Origin: Bacillota bacterium
GTDB lineage: Bacteria > Bacillota > Clostridia > Peptostreptococcales > Anaerovoracaceae
Length of the DNA stretch: 51,167 nucleotides
Direction of reading: 5' to 3'
Assembly (NCBI GenBank): GCA_017432345.1
Contig: JAFRJI010000035.1
Location: 1 to 51,167, forward strand
How positions within the stretch are numbered: position 1 is the first letter of the stretch; each line of letters begins with the position of its first letter. A program made the translations under genes and the position numbers. This document shows, in pieces, positions 40,567 through 51,167 of the stretch. The notes under the pieces are model-generated. The model saw only the letters and a list, made by a program, of their open reading frames with translations, ran no database searches and was not told the origin of the DNA.

Positions 40567-42161
40567 TGTACATGATCGCCTATGACGTGGGAACAACTGG
40601 ATTAAAGAGCTGTCTCTTTGAATTGTCGAAGGAGACCGGCATCCGGCTGATCGCCGGGGAGATGGAAGACTATGATCTGTATGTCCTGGACAACGGCGGC
40701 GTCGAACAGGATGCGGAGCAGTGGTGGGCAGCCATGTGCCGCGCTACCGGCAGGCTCCTGAAGGAGACCGGCATCCCGAAAGAAGACGTCAAGGGAATCT
40801 CTTTCTGTGCCCAGATGCAGGCGCTGGTCCTGGTCGACCGGGACGGTGCGCCGGTACGCCGGGCCATGAGCTATATGGACAACCGCAGCGCGGAGCAGAT
40901 CCAAAAAGGCATCCAGACCGGCCTCAAAGTCGCCGGCATGAACGCCCACAAGCTGCTCCGGTCGCTCAAGATCACCGGCGCGGTGTCGGGCAGCGTCAAA
41001 GACCCGGTCTGGAAATACCGCTGGGTCGCCGACAACGAACCGGAGAATTTTGCAAAAGCCTACAAGTGGCTGGATGTGAAGGACTTCCTGGTGTGCCGCG
41101 CCAGCGGCAGGTTCGTGATGTCCCGTGACAGCGCTTTTGGAACGCTGCTTTACGATTCCCGTCCGGGGAAGGACTGCTTCAGCGGGGAACTTTGCAAGAT
41201 GTTCCATGTCGATCCGGCGCATCTGCCGGAGATCGTGAGCAGCACGCAGCCGGTGGGCGGCATCACGGAACGGGCCGCGGCGGAACTGGGCCTTTGCGAA
41301 GGAACGCCGGTCTTTTCCGGCGGCGGGGACGCGTCCTTGATCGGCGTCGGCGCAGGCGCGGTGGAAGTGGGGGACACCCACGTCTACATCGGGACATCCG
41401 GATGGGTGTCGACAGTCATCGACAAACAAAAGCTGGATGTGGGATCGATGATCGCGTCGATCGTCGGCGTGCAGGAAGGCCTGTTCAACTGCTTCGCGGA
41501 ACTGGAGACCGCGGGGAAGTGTTTCGAGTGGGCGAAGGACCACATCATGATGGATGATATCGATCTGTTCCGGCAAGTTCGCTACGCGGATGACATCGAA
41601 GAAGAGAAAACCAGCACTTATGGATATATCATGGACAAGATCGGGCACATCCCGGCGGGCAGTAACGGCGTCATCTTCACTCCTTGGCTGCACGGGAACC
41701 GCTGTCCGTTCGAGGACCCGAACGCCCGAGGTATGTTCTTCGGCCTGGGGCTGGAGAACACGGCGGCTGACATGTACCACGCCGTCATCGAGGGCGTCTG
41801 TTTCCACCTGCGCTGGCAGATGGAGGCCATGGACAAGCTGATCAAGGCGTCCGATCCGGTGCGCCTGGCCGGCGGCGGCGCGCTTTCGGCACAGACCTGC
41901 CAGATCCTGGCGGACGTGCTCGGCAAAGAGATCCTCGTTCCGGAAGATCCGCAGGACACCGGGGCGGTCGGCGCAGCGGCGTTGGCGGCCGTGGGGTTGG
42001 GAGAAATTAAAACCCTCGCAGAGCTCAAAAACATCGTGCACATCGAGAGGTCGTATCAGCCGAACCGTGCGAATACGGCGGTCTACGACCGGCTCTTCCT
42101 TACATTCAAGGAATTATATAAGAAGAATCGCAATAATTATCAAGCGATTGCAGAGTATTAA
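40566..42161 (+). CDS. FGGY-family carbohydrate kinase
   Basis: The 531-residue kinase has the xylulokinase-like two-domain ribonuclease-H fold. It shows YDVGTTGLKSCLFE (phosphate loop), GISFCAQMQALVLVD, a SYMDNRS sugar-site segment, the catalytic Asp255 in GGGDASLIGVGAG, and a C-terminal RLAGGGALSAQTCQILADVLG adenosine motif. The substrate is unknown and could be a ketose or polyol made or released by the neighbouring enzymes. The ATG overlaps the aldolase stop by one base. Confidence 0.9.
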   Translation: MYMIAYDVGTTGLKSCLFELSKETGIRLIAGEMEDYDLYVLDNGGVEQDAEQWWAAMCRATGRLLKETGIPKEDVKGISFCAQMQALVLVDRDGAPVRRAMSYMDNRSAEQIQKGIQTGLKVAGMNAHKLLRSLKITGAVSGSVKDPVWKYRWVADNEPENFAKAYKWLDVKDFLVCRASGRFVMSRDSAFGTLLYDSRPGKDCFSGELCKMFHVDPAHLPEIVSSTQPVGGITERAAAELGLCEGTPVFSGGGDASLIGVGAGAVEVGDTHVYIGTSGWVSTVIDKQKLDVGSMIASIVGVQEGLFNCFAELETAGKCFEWAKDHIMMDDIDLFRQVRYADDIEEEKTSTYGYIMDKIGHIPAGSNGVIFTPWLHGNRCPFEDPNARGMFFGLGLENTAADMYHAVIEGVCFHLRWQMEAMDKLIKASDPVRLAGGGALSAQTCQILADVLGKEILVPEDPQDTGAVGAAALAAVGLGEIKTLAELKNIVHIERSYQPNRANTAVYDRLFLTFKELYKKNRNNYQAIAEY

Positions 42162-42176
42162 GAGTTGAGGTACAAC

Positions 42177-43391
42177 GTGAAAAAAGAAAACGTATCGTCC
42201 TACCGGTGGGTGATTCTGATCACCGCGATTCCCATCATCATAGCGACGGAGATGATGTGGCTGACGTTCTCACCGATCGCCAGCGTCATCGCGGAGCACT
42301 ATGGTGTCAGCGGGTTTGCCGTGGACATGCTGGCCACGAGCTACATGCTGATGTTCATCGTCTTCTGCTTTCCGGCGGCCTACGTGATCGACCGTTTCGG
42401 ATTCCGGCGGTCGCTCGTCATCGGCGCGCTGCTCACCGGCGTGTTCGGATTCACGCGGGCGGCGTTCGCGGGGAGCTTCACGGCCGTCATCATTTCGCAG
42501 TTTTTGATTGCTGTAGGGCAGCCGTTCCTGCTGAACATCACGACCAAAGCCGCCGCCAACTGGTTCCCGTTCGAGGAGCGGGCAACGGCGGACGGGCTCC
42601 TGACCATGGCGCAGTACGCGGGGTTCGCGATTCCGATGGTGCTGTCCCCAATCCTGGTGGAATCCATGGGCGTGCAACCGATGCTGTTCGTGTTTGCCGT
42701 GATCGGCATCATCGCCATGCTGTGCGTGCTCATTTTCATCCGCGAGAAACCGGATGTCCCGCCGCCGGGACCGGCTTACGAGCGCGAAGACTTCAGCCGG
42801 GTGGCGATCTCTGCGCTCTTTAAGAACAAAGGCTATCTGCTGGCGCTTGCCGCGGCCTTCATTTCCATCGGTATCTTCAACACGATCCTGACGCTGATCG
42901 AATCCATCCTGATGCCGCGAGGCATCACGTCTGCGGAAGCGGGGATCATCGGCGCGGCCTTTGTTGTTGCCGGTGTCATCGGAGCCATCGTGCTGCCGAT
43001 CATTTCGGATAAAGCCGGGGTGCGGATCCGCTTCCTCATCGCGGCTGTCGTACTGCTGGTGCCGCTGTATCTGGGACTTACGTTCATCAAGAGCTTCATC
43101 GTGCTCGTCGTGATCGCAGCGATTGCGGGATTCTCCATCATGGGCGTGGCGCCGATCCTGTTCCAGCACAGCAGCGAGGTGGCGTATCCGGCGCAGGAAG
43201 GAACGTCGCTGGGCATGATCCTGCTGATGGGGCAGATCTCCGGAGCTTTGTTCGTCCTGATCTTTGAGGGGATCAGCGGAGCGACCGGATCGGTCATCGT
43301 GCCAATGATCGGCATCGTCATCCTGACGGTCATCGAAATTCCGATCGTCGCAAAGATGAAGGAATCGAAACTAATCGATCAACGGAAATAA
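42177..43391 (+). CDS. MFS transporter
   Basis: The 404-residue protein has about 12 hydrophobic helices and MFS hallmarks. These are the loop 2-3 motif [12 protein letters not shown], a long central loop ([18 protein letters not shown]), and helices with Gly-rich packing. GTG at 42177 is preferred because TTGAGG lies 6 nt upstream. A TTG at 42165 is also in frame. It is the last gene of the aminotransferase/aldolase/kinase set and probably imports their substrate. Confidence 0.88.
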   Translation: MKKENVSSYRWVILITAIPIIIATEMMWLTFSPIASVIAEHYGVSGFAVDMLATSYMLMFIVFCFPAAYVIDRFGFRRSLVIGALLTGVFGFTRAAFAGSFTAVIISQFLIAVGQPFLLNITTKAAANWFPFEERATADGLLTMAQYAGFAIPMVLSPILVESMGVQPMLFVFAVIGIIAMLCVLIFIREKPDVPPPGPAYEREDFSRVAISALFKNKGYLLALAAAFISIGIFNTILTLIESILMPRGITSAEAGIIGAAFVVAGVIGAIVLPIISDKAGVRIRFLIAAVVLLVPLYLGLTFIKSFIVLVVIAAIAGFSIMGVAPILFQHSSEVAYPAQEGTSLGMILLMGQISGALFVLIFEGISGATGSVIVPMIGIVILTVIEIPIVAKMKESKLIDQRK

Positions 43392-43397
43392 AACTTG

Positions 43398-43406
43398 TGG
43401 TATAAT
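43398..43406 (+). promoter_or_regulatory. Extended -10 promoter of glnS
   Basis: TG-G-TATAAT (43398-43406), a perfect extended -10 seven bases after the MFS stop codon. There is no clear -35. The leader is about 37 nt and contains GAAGGAG before the ATG. Confidence 0.75.
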
Positions 43407-43449
43407 TAACAACGTAGTTTTTAAAATAAACACTCGAAGGAGCAGAATA

Positions 43450-45101
<1,652 letters not shown>

Positions 45102-45105
<4 letters not shown>

Positions 45106-47372
45106 AAATGATCCCCGAGCTCCTGGCGCCGGTGGGCGGCTGGGAGCAACTAGAAGCAGCAGTATATAATGGAGCAGATGCCGTCTATGTAGGCGGCTCT
45201 GTTTTTAATGCGCGCATGAAGGCGGACAACTTCGGCGGGGAGAAGATGCAAGCCGCCATCGACCTGGCGCACGAGTGGGGCGTCAAAGTCTATGTGACGC
45301 TGAACACGCTGATCCGCGAGCGGGAACTGGCAAAGGCTTTCGCGTACGCCAATGACCTGTACGGAATGGGCGCGGACGGGCTGATCATCCAGGATATTGG
45401 TCTGGCCCGGCTAATCCACCGGCATCTGCCGGACATGCCGCTGCACCTGTCGACACAGGGAACCGTGTACAACGAGTGGGCGGCGGATCTTGCAAAGGAT
45501 CTCGGATTCTGCCGCATCGTTCCGGCGCGGGAGCTGACGCTGGAGGAGATCCGCCGGATGGCGGAAGCATGCCACGGGCGGGATATGGACGTGGAAGTGT
45601 TCGTCCACGGAGCGCTTTGCATGTGCTACTCCGGGCAGTGTCAGATGAGCCGGTTGCTGGGTGCCGCGGGAGACGTGACAAGCGGACGGAGCGGCAACCG
45701 CGGTCTTTGTGCGCAGCCGTGCCGGTTGCAGTATGCGGACGATCGCGGGCGCAAAAGCTATGCGCTCAGTCCGAAGGACCTCTGTCTGATCGAGGACATT
45801 CCGGCGCTTTGCGAGGCGGGCGTGGATTCACTGAAAATCGAAGGGCGGCTGAAGAGTCCGGAATACGTGGCGGTGGTCACGCAGATCTACCGGAAGTACC
45901 TGGACCGGTATGCGGCTATGGATGGTGCGACGGATTATTCCGTTGATCCGGAGGACTTGCGCGCCCTGCGGCAGATCTTTAACCGCGGCGATTTTACGAA
46001 GGGATATCTCTACGGAAATCCGGGCAATGACCTGCTCTCGGGTACCAGCCCGAAGAACCAGGGCCTGTTCGCCGGCCGTGTGAAAGCGATCCGCAACGTG
46101 AAAACCAGACGGAATAAAGATGCAAAGGCTAAGGGCGGCCAGGAGGCCGACCGGAAGCTGATCGATGTGGATGTGCGGGGCGCGGAGTGCGACCCGATCG
46201 TGCTCGGCGACGGCGTGGAACTGCCAGAGACCGGGAATGTGATCACCTATGTTGAGAAACGCCCCGGCGGGAATGTCCGCATCGGGGACCTCAAAGGGCA
46301 GGTCCGGATCGGCGATGAAGTAAGAAAAGTAACCGACGCGGCGCAGCTGAAGGACACTTCCGAAAGCTATAAGCAAGGTGGCGGAGAGAAAGCGCGGAGG
46401 TCGGCTCTCAATATGAAATGGATCGCGGCGGAAGGCAAAGAGCCGCGTCTCGAGATTCGGAGCAGCCGTGGAGAAACGCTGACGGTCATCGGCGATGCAC
46501 CGCTAGAGCGCGTGCAGAACGTGCCGTCATCTCCGGAGCGGATCCGGATGCAGCTGCAAAAACTCGGCGGCACGCCGTTTGCCGCGGGCAAGGTCGACGT
46601 GCGCCTGTACGGAGATCCGATGGTGCCGATATCGGTCGTGAACCGCATGCGGCGGGAGGCGGTCGAGGGATTGCTGGCGGCTCGGCGTAAAGCGGACAGG
46701 ACGAAGTTGACGGAAGAAGAACTGCTGAACATTGGGGATGAAGAAGGGCTCAGAACAGACAATATAGAAAGTACGGCGGCAGAAACAGAGAGCATTTCTG
46801 GGGCGTGGGCAGCAGTGACTGATGCCGTGGAAGAATTTTGCATAAATGACGGGAAAGGTGCTGCATCGCCGAATACTGTGTCGCGTCTGGTTCCGCTGGA
46901 GTGGTTCATGGAAGACGGTTTCGACCGGGAAGGCGCTTTGCCGTATGTCCTAAATGTGAGCAAAGGCAATCTGGACACATATATAGAGGAGCACTTTGAC
47001 GAAATCGCGGCGGCAGTGCAGGAAAGCGGAATTTTGCTCGGCAATCTCGGGTGGATCCGGCGGTTCCAGGAGAGCGGCGTCAAAGTCTATGGTGATTACG
47101 GACTCAACGTCTTCAACAGCCAGGCGGCGAAGGCTTTTGCAGAAAACGAGGTGGAGGTCATCGCGCTGTCGGATGAATGGAGCGCAGACGGGAAACACGT
47201 GGCGAGAGCAGCCGATGGAGAAGCCGGATTCAAAAGGGAACCGGCGCTGATGCAACGAGTGCCTTTGATGATCACGGAGCATCCGTTTGCGACGGACCGG
47301 CTGATCGACCGGAAGGGCGTGAAGCACGACGTGCTCAAATGGTATTCCAGCGACAAATATTTGATTTTCTGA
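45102..47372 (+). CDS. U32-family peptidase (with DUF3656-type region)
   Basis: The N-terminal half is a U32 (collagenase-like) domain. It opens with [27 protein letters not shown] and has the family signature [20 protein letters not shown] (165-184), with its cysteines, and GLCAQPCR. The middle (about 380-540) matches the DUF3656-type insertion. The C-terminal part returns to the barrel ([14 protein letters not shown]). The length of 756 residues fits the long branch that includes the rRNA hydroxylation factor RlhA. Whether it is a protease or an RNA-modifying enzyme is open. The ATGA overlap with glnS suggests coupled expression with a translation gene. Confidence 0.9.
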
Positions 47373-47386
47373 TCGGGCCACTGGTG

Positions 47387-47392
47387 TATAAT
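47387..47392 (+). promoter_or_regulatory. -10 element TATAAT before the Card1-like gene
   Basis: A perfect TATAAT, 14 bp after the U32 stop codon. Possible -35 hexamers upstream are weak (TTTTCT at 16 bp, TTGATT at 20 bp). It would allow separate transcription of the CARF-nuclease gene, with a leader of about 45 nt. Confidence 0.55.
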
Positions 47393-47441
47393 GAGATTGA
47401 CAGAACAGCTAATGGAAGATCGTCAGGCGAAGGAGAGAAAC

Positions 47442-48620
47442 ATGAAAACGCTGATCGAAATATATGATGAACGTGCCATTGAAAACGTCATCGGGCCGGA
47501 GACGTTCCGACCGGAGGACGTGGTGTACCTTTGCCCGTCGGAAATCGCACAGGACAGGCGGCACCAGAACAAGCTCCGGAGTTTTTTTGAGTCGCGAGGG
47601 CTGGCGGTCCGGCTGCATTTCACGGAGTGCAGCATGTATAAAGCGGATACGATCGAGCGGCAGCTCAAGGAGATCGCGGCCAAGTATGAGGATTGTGCAG
47701 TCGATATCACCGGCGGCACGGACGCCGCGCTGTTCGCGGCGGGGATGTTCTGTCAGGAGACCGGGATGCCGGTGTACACCTATTCGAGAAAGAAAAACCG
47801 GTTCTACAATATTAGCAACGCGCCGTTTGCCGACGCGCTGCCGTGCACGCTGGAGTACCGGGCGGAAGAATTTTTCCGCATGACCGGCGGCAAAATGCGG
47901 CGGGGCAGGGTGGATAACAAGATTCTGGCCGGCTACATGGATCAGTTCGAAGCGCTGTTCCAGATTTTTCTTAAGAACCGGCGGCACTGGCCGGATAAAA
48001 TCACATTCTTCCAGCGCATATCGCAGGTCGAATACGAAGAAGAAATCACGCTGCACGTGGACGGGGACTACTATCAGAAAGGCGAGCGGGGAACCCGGCT
48101 CAAAGCGGATGAGGAACTGCTGGAGGATCTTCAGCGGCACGGATTTATTTCCGGGTTGCACATTGAACCGGAAAAACGCGTCGTCTTTGACTTCAAGGAC
48201 CGGAATATTCGATCCTGGCTGCGGGACGTCGGCAGCGCGCTGGAACTGTATATGTATAAAATGTGCGTGGACACGGGGATCTTCCTGGACGTCGTCAGTT
48301 CCGCCGTGGTGGATTGGGACGGCAGCCGTGGGCGTGACAGTGTCAGCAATGAGATCGATGTCGTGGCGACACGGGGCGTCATCCCGCTGTTCGTCAGTTG
48401 CAAAGCTACCGATGTCAAGACGGAAGCCCTGAACGAACTGGCGATCTTGCGAGACCGGTTCGGCGGCAAAGGCGCAAAGGCCGTCATAGCGACGACGGAG
48501 TACTGCAACGCGGCGACTCGGCACCGTGCAGCGCAGCTCGGAATCGCGGTCATCGATCGCGAGGAAATGGAGGACGGCAACGTGCCGGAACGGCTGAAGA
48601 TCATTATGAAAGTGAAATAA
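47442..48620 (+). CDS. Card1-like protein: CARF domain plus PD-(D/E)XK nuclease (DUF1887)
   Basis: The 392-residue protein has an N-terminal Rossmann-like CARF domain with its hallmark DITGGTDAALFAAG (88-101). A middle winged-helix-like region follows, then a C-terminal PD-(D/E)XK nuclease with Glu304 and Asp306 (NEIDVVATRG) and Lys321 (FVSCKA). This is the layout of Card1/Can2-type effectors, which cyclic oligoadenylate from type III CRISPR activates to cut nucleic acid. No cas gene or CRISPR array is in this window. AAGGAGAG lies 5 nt before the chosen ATG. It follows glnS and the U32 gene in the same direction and is closed by a terminator. Confidence 0.87.
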   Translation: MKTLIEIYDERAIENVIGPETFRPEDVVYLCPSEIAQDRRHQNKLRSFFESRGLAVRLHFTECSMYKADTIERQLKEIAAKYEDCAVDITGGTDAALFAAGMFCQETGMPVYTYSRKKNRFYNISNAPFADALPCTLEYRAEEFFRMTGGKMRRGRVDNKILAGYMDQFEALFQIFLKNRRHWPDKITFFQRISQVEYEEEITLHVDGDYYQKGERGTRLKADEELLEDLQRHGFISGLHIEPEKRVVFDFKDRNIRSWLRDVGSALELYMYKMCVDTGIFLDVVSSAVVDWDGSRGRDSVSNEIDVVATRGVIPLFVSCKATDVKTEALNELAILRDRFGGKGAKAVIATTEYCNAATRHRAAQLGIAVIDREEMEDGNVPERLKIIMKVK

Positions 48621-48643
48621 CAAGGCGAATAGCGAAATAAAAT

Positions 48644-48673
48644 AAGCGTTGGGAACAAAACCTCAACGCTTTT
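48644..48673. terminator. Bidirectional terminator after the Card1-like gene
   Basis: AAGCGTTG (48644-48651) pairs with CAACGCTT (48664-48671), followed by TT on the plus strand. On the minus strand the same stem is followed by ATTTTATTT, so it can also end transcription of the convergent small gene at 48710. Confidence 0.8.
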
Positions 48674-48709
48674 CGAATGCGATTGATTATTATAGCTTCG
48701 CTGCTACGG

Positions 48710-48898
48710 TCACTGTTCGTTGGCGTTTTTGAACATGATGATGCCGAGGAACAGCACGATGGCTCCGACCGGCAAGTTCCATGAGGATTTGAATGAGCTT
48801 GCAGAAAACAAGATGCATATCAGGCCGACGATGACCAAGAATATGGAACTGATAAGAAATTTAGGATCACGCTTGCGGCCGTTGTTTCTGAATGACAT
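48710..48898 (-). CDS. 62-residue two-helix membrane protein
   Basis: The Met at 48898 is chosen because GGAGG lies 7 nt upstream. An earlier Met at 48916 would place that site inside the gene. A basic N-terminus (MSFRNNGRKRDPK) is followed by two hydrophobic helices (about 15-32 and 41-56) joined by a short SFKSSWN loop. The family is not recognised; many such proteins are annotated as hypothetical membrane proteins. It stands alone on the minus strand, between a terminator and the NhaC terminator. Confidence 0.7.
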   Translation of the reverse strand: MSFRNNGRKRDPKFLISSIFLVIVGLICILFSASSFKSSWNLPVGAIVLFLGIIMFKNANEQ

Positions 48899-48978
48899 TG
48901 GTTTTCCTCCGGTCAATGATAAACTAACTCTTTCAAATTACTGATTCATAGTATCATAAACACGATAATAATTCAATG

Positions 48979-49007
48979 AAAAAGGCGGCGCTTCGCAGCG
49001 CCGCCTT
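48979..49007 (-). terminator. Terminator of the NhaC gene
   Basis: A perfect 11-bp GC-rich stem (AAGGCGGCGCT/AGCGCCGCCTT) with a TCGC loop, followed on the minus strand by a T-run then CATTG. It lies about 56 bp after the nhaC stop codon. Confidence 0.92.
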
Positions 49008-49062
49008 CTGGTGTATACGTATACTTTTTGTTTAGTTTGTGGCTTTACGCCTTGGTTTTGGC

Positions 49063-50556
49063 TTACGCCTGAGCAGCTTCTTCAGCAGCCTTTCTGTCTT
49101 CTTCTCTCTGGTGGAGCAGGTGCTGATATTCTTCCTCAGTCATTTCGACCATGGTGATACCAGTTACGCCATAGAACATGGAGATCAGTGGGTTGATCCA
49201 GTTAAGTACAGCAAATGGAATGTACGCACTGTTTACACCCAGGAAGGATCTCATGGTTGCGCCGCAAGTGTTCCAAGGGAAGAAGTTGGATGTGATCGTT
49301 CCGGAGTCTTCCAGACATCTGGACAGGTTCTTCGGAGCAAGTCTTCTGTCTTCGAATGCTTCCTTGTACATTCTGCCCGGCAGAATGATGGACAGGTACT
49401 GGTCGCAGCAGATAGCGTTTACGAAGATGCAGGACAGTTCGGTTACGATGACCAGACCGCCTCTGGTTCCTCTTGCCAGCTTCAGCATAGCGGCTGCCAG
49501 GTTGCCCATGATACCGGTAACGTCTACGATACCGCCGAAGCACATTGCCAGCATGATCAGGGAGATCGTCCACATCATGGACTGGAGTCCGCCGCCTGTC
49601 AGCAGTGCTTCAAGTTTTTCAGCTACGAGTTCATTGTCGACCATTCCGGTTCCGACCGGCAGTTCTTCAACACCATAGTTGAGGATGTAAGCTACGTTGG
49701 ACAGTTCGCCGCCGCTAGGGATCAGTCTTACGCCCTGAGCTGCCATGAACGGTACACCGAGCAGTACGCCTGCAACCAGAGCTGGCAGAGCCGGCATCTT
49801 AACGATTACAGCCACGATTACGAAGAGTGGCGGAATCAGGAACAGGAGTCCTACAGTGTAGTTCGCCTGAATTGCTTCCAGCATAGCGTTTACAATCGAC
49901 TCGTCAGCCTCTCCACCACCGCGGGTGAAGCCCAGGATCAGATATACGATCTCAGCAATACACCATGACGGAGCAACAGTGAAGATCATGTGCTTGATGT
50001 GGTCGAACAGATAGGAACCAGCTACCGCCGGTGCCAGGTTTGTTGTATCGGACAGTGGGGACATCTTGTCTCCGAAGTATGCGCCGGATACTACAGCGCC
50101 GGCTGACATTGCTGCAGGGAATCCCAGTGCAGTTCCGATACCGATGATGGCAACACCCATGGATCCAGCTGTGGACCATGAAGAACCGGTTGCCAGGGAT
50201 ACGATGGAGCACAGCAGACATGCTGTGAACAGGAATACGCTAGGAGCGATAACCTTGATGCCATAGAACATCATGGAAGGGATAACGCCGCCAGCCATCC
50301 AGGAAGCAATCATGGCACCTACTACCGCCAGGATCAGCATCGCCTGCATTGATCTGTTGATAGCAGCCAGAATACCCTGCTCCATGTAGGCCCATTTCCA
50401 ACCATTGGCTGCGCCAATGATACCGGCTACGCAAGCAGCCAGCAACAGGCCGATGTGCGCTTCACCGCCTTCATCGCCCATAACGTTCCAGAACAGGAAC
50501 ACTACCATCGCGATGATTGCAATGAGGCACTGCCACATAGGTATTTTTCTACCCAT
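49063..50556 (-). CDS. nhaC: Na+/H+ antiporter, NhaC family
   Basis: The 497-residue polytopic protein of the NhaC/ion-transporter superfamily has about 11-12 hydrophobic helices. The diagnostic segment GAYFGDKMSPLSDTTNLAPA is complete and TGSSWSTAGSMGVA is also typical. Members exchange Na+ for H+; some family members instead swap malate and lactate, so the exact substrate is not settled. The start at 50556 has AAGGAGG 8 nt upstream. Arg codons are mostly AGA, as in the thiolase gene, which points to high expression. The C-terminus is Glu/Ala-rich and charged. Confidence 0.93.
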   Translation of the reverse strand: MGRKIPMWQCLIAIIAMVVFLFWNVMGDEGGEAHIGLLLAACVAGIIGAANGWKWAYMEQGILAAINRSMQAMLILAVVGAMIASWMAGGVIPSMMFYGIKVIAPSVFLFTACLLCSIVSLATGSSWSTAGSMGVAIIGIGTALGFPAAMSAGAVVSGAYFGDKMSPLSDTTNLAPAVAGSYLFDHIKHMIFTVAPSWCIAEIVYLILGFTRGGGEADESIVNAMLEAIQANYTVGLLFLIPPLFVIVAVIVKMPALPALVAGVLLGVPFMAAQGVRLIPSGGELSNVAYILNYGVEELPVGTGMVDNELVAEKLEALLTGGGLQSMMWTISLIMLAMCFGGIVDVTGIMGNLAAAMLKLARGTRGGLVIVTELSCIFVNAICCDQYLSIILPGRMYKEAFEDRRLAPKNLSRCLEDSGTITSNFFPWNTCGATMRSFLGVNSAYIPFAVLNWINPLISMFYGVTGITMVEMTEEEYQHLLHQREEDRKAAEEAAQA

Positions 50557-50641
50557 AAATAATTCCTCCTTACAATAATACGTGAATTTAGAATAAGTGC
50601 GATAAAGCGCCATATACACCACCTAGCGCTCAATCATAGTT

Positions 50642-50670
50642 ATTATAATGTTACCTTATTTAAATGTCAA
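50642..50670 (-). promoter_or_regulatory. Consensus sigma-A promoter of nhaC
   Basis: On the minus strand there is TTGACA (50670-50665), a 17-bp spacer and TATAAT (50647-50642), so every position matches the consensus. The leader to the ATG is about 79 nt and contains AGCGC...GCGCT, which could form a small hairpin. Confidence 0.9.
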
Positions 50671-50834
50671 TTCTTTAATAACAAACATCAAGCTGATTAA
50701 AGAAATTTTAATAATCTGTAAAATCGCTGTAATCCAGTCATTGCAATGCAGTACTAAAGCACAAAAGCAAATCGGCACGGCGGATTTGCGCTCCGTTCCG
50801 GGTCCGTTTTCCAGCCGCTTTCGGCATTCGCATA

Positions 50835-50864
50835 TTGACGATTTCCTACCTTATATAATATATA
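50835..50864 (+). promoter_or_regulatory. Weak rightward promoter candidate
   Basis: TTGACG (50835-50840), an 18-bp spacer and TATATA (50859-50864). If used, it would transcribe the repeat-rich non-coding stretch to its right. The AT-rich sequence makes chance matches likely. Confidence 0.3.
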
Positions 50865-50915
50865 GCGGATTTCGGCGATTGCGGGGCTCGGTGATTGCGG
50901 GTCGCGCCACACCAT

Positions 50916-51006
50916 GCAAAACCCTTCGAAGCAAAACCCCTCGGAGCGAAACGCAACATCACACCCATATCACGTCGTGCAAAACTCCTGAAGCAAAATC
51001 CGATAC
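50916..51006 (+). repeat. Short 14-15 bp repeat group GCAAAACYCYTSRA
   Basis: The copies are GCAAAACCCTTCGAA (50916), GCAAAACCCCTCGGA (50931), a diverged GCGAAACGC (50946), GCAAAACTCCTGAA (50979) and GCAAAATCCGATAC (50993). The first two are directly adjacent. No function is known. Confidence 0.55.
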
Positions 51007-51167
51007 AAATCCGTTCCAGACGGTCGGAATATCGGAAAACGAACATCAGGGAGGGTCTGATCGGCCGTTTGGCTATGCATATCCGATAATCCAGAGGTCC
51101 TGGAGGGGCATAATATCGGAAGGAAACCGATCAAGATCAAATCACTGACGATATTCCGATAACAGGC

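Larger units (their letters stand above)
50671..51167. other. Intergenic region at the right end, no gene seen
   Basis: About 500 bp with no convincing gene: frames open here lack a ribosome binding site and have implausible composition. It holds an AT-rich part (to about 50760), then several short repeats. There is a tandem CGGYGATTGCGGG pair (50873-50885, 50889-50901), a 15-bp GCAAAAC repeat group, and an 11-bp inverted repeat TCGGAATATCG (51024-51034) with CGATATTCCGA (51149-51159). Several ATATCGGA-like words lie in between. It may be a structured non-coding element or a decayed gene. Confidence 0.5.

Noticed and set aside
47442-48620. Complete type III CRISPR system around the Card1-like gene
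   Set aside because: No cas genes, no cyclase and no repeat-spacer array are present in the window.
50648-51148. Open frame of 166 codons at the right end
   Set aside because: It begins inside the nhaC promoter, has no ribosome binding site, and its composition follows the short DNA repeats.

Overview
The window looks like part of a chromosome from an anaerobic, low-to-mid GC member of the Clostridia. An Anaerovoracaceae/Eubacteriales-type lineage is my guess from gene content alone, and nothing here fixes the genus. The supporting evidence is a one-chain pyruvate:ferredoxin oxidoreductase, a thiolase with Rex-like redox operators, a Bacillus-type LexA box, AGGAGG-type ribosome binding sites, an NhaC antiporter, and a huge secreted repeat protein of Gram-positive surface type. 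There is no rRNA gene, CRISPR array or insertion sequence in the window.

Layout. (1) 1-545: the tail of a tyrosine recombinase facing the 3' end of a tRNA-Lys(CTT) gene, so probably the right edge of an integrated element. (2) 652-3965, minus strand: five co-directional genes (2-hydroxyacid dehydrogenase, DUF169 protein, Mrp/Nbp35 ATPase, two small membrane proteins). (3) 4035-7879: aconitase, isocitrate dehydrogenase and a GntR regulator in one tight operon, with a gnt-type palindrome at the promoter. (4) 7903-10300: a radical SAM/helix-hairpin-helix protein and its usual DNA-repair partner behind a LexA box. (5) 10375-12643: SurE, a cysteine hydrolase and a DUF2156 protein. (6) 12665-17910: thiolase, then pyruvate:ferredoxin oxidoreductase. 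(7) 17927-36681: a degenerate GGDEF membrane protein, an ECF sigma factor, a probable anti-sigma factor, three small membrane proteins and a 5256-residue surface protein. (8) 36781-43391: two aminotransferase-fold enzymes, a class II aldolase, an FGGY kinase and an MFS transporter. (9) 43398-48620: GlnRS, a U32 peptidase and a stand-alone Card1-like CARF nuclease. (10) 48710-51167: a small membrane protein, NhaC, and a non-coding end with short repeats.

How the parts fit. The acn-icd operon makes 2-oxoglutarate and probably carries its own repressor. Thiolase and PFOR form the pyruvate to acetyl-CoA to acetoacetyl-CoA core of a fermenter. The largest and least described unit is region 7. Its giant protein carries 41 alternating Ig-like MBG modules (21 of type A, 20 of type B) behind four YDG-type modules. 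By eye the array also has a higher-order period of four A-B pairs (about 2.05 kb), and probably a second one of eight pairs. The protein has no LPXTG signal. It ends in three membrane segments preceded by a VPL motif that a small protein of the same cluster also carries. Other points of interest are the aminotransferase/aldolase/kinase/transporter operon, the Card1-like protein without CRISPR, and an apparent excess of the octamer GCAAAGGC on both strands.
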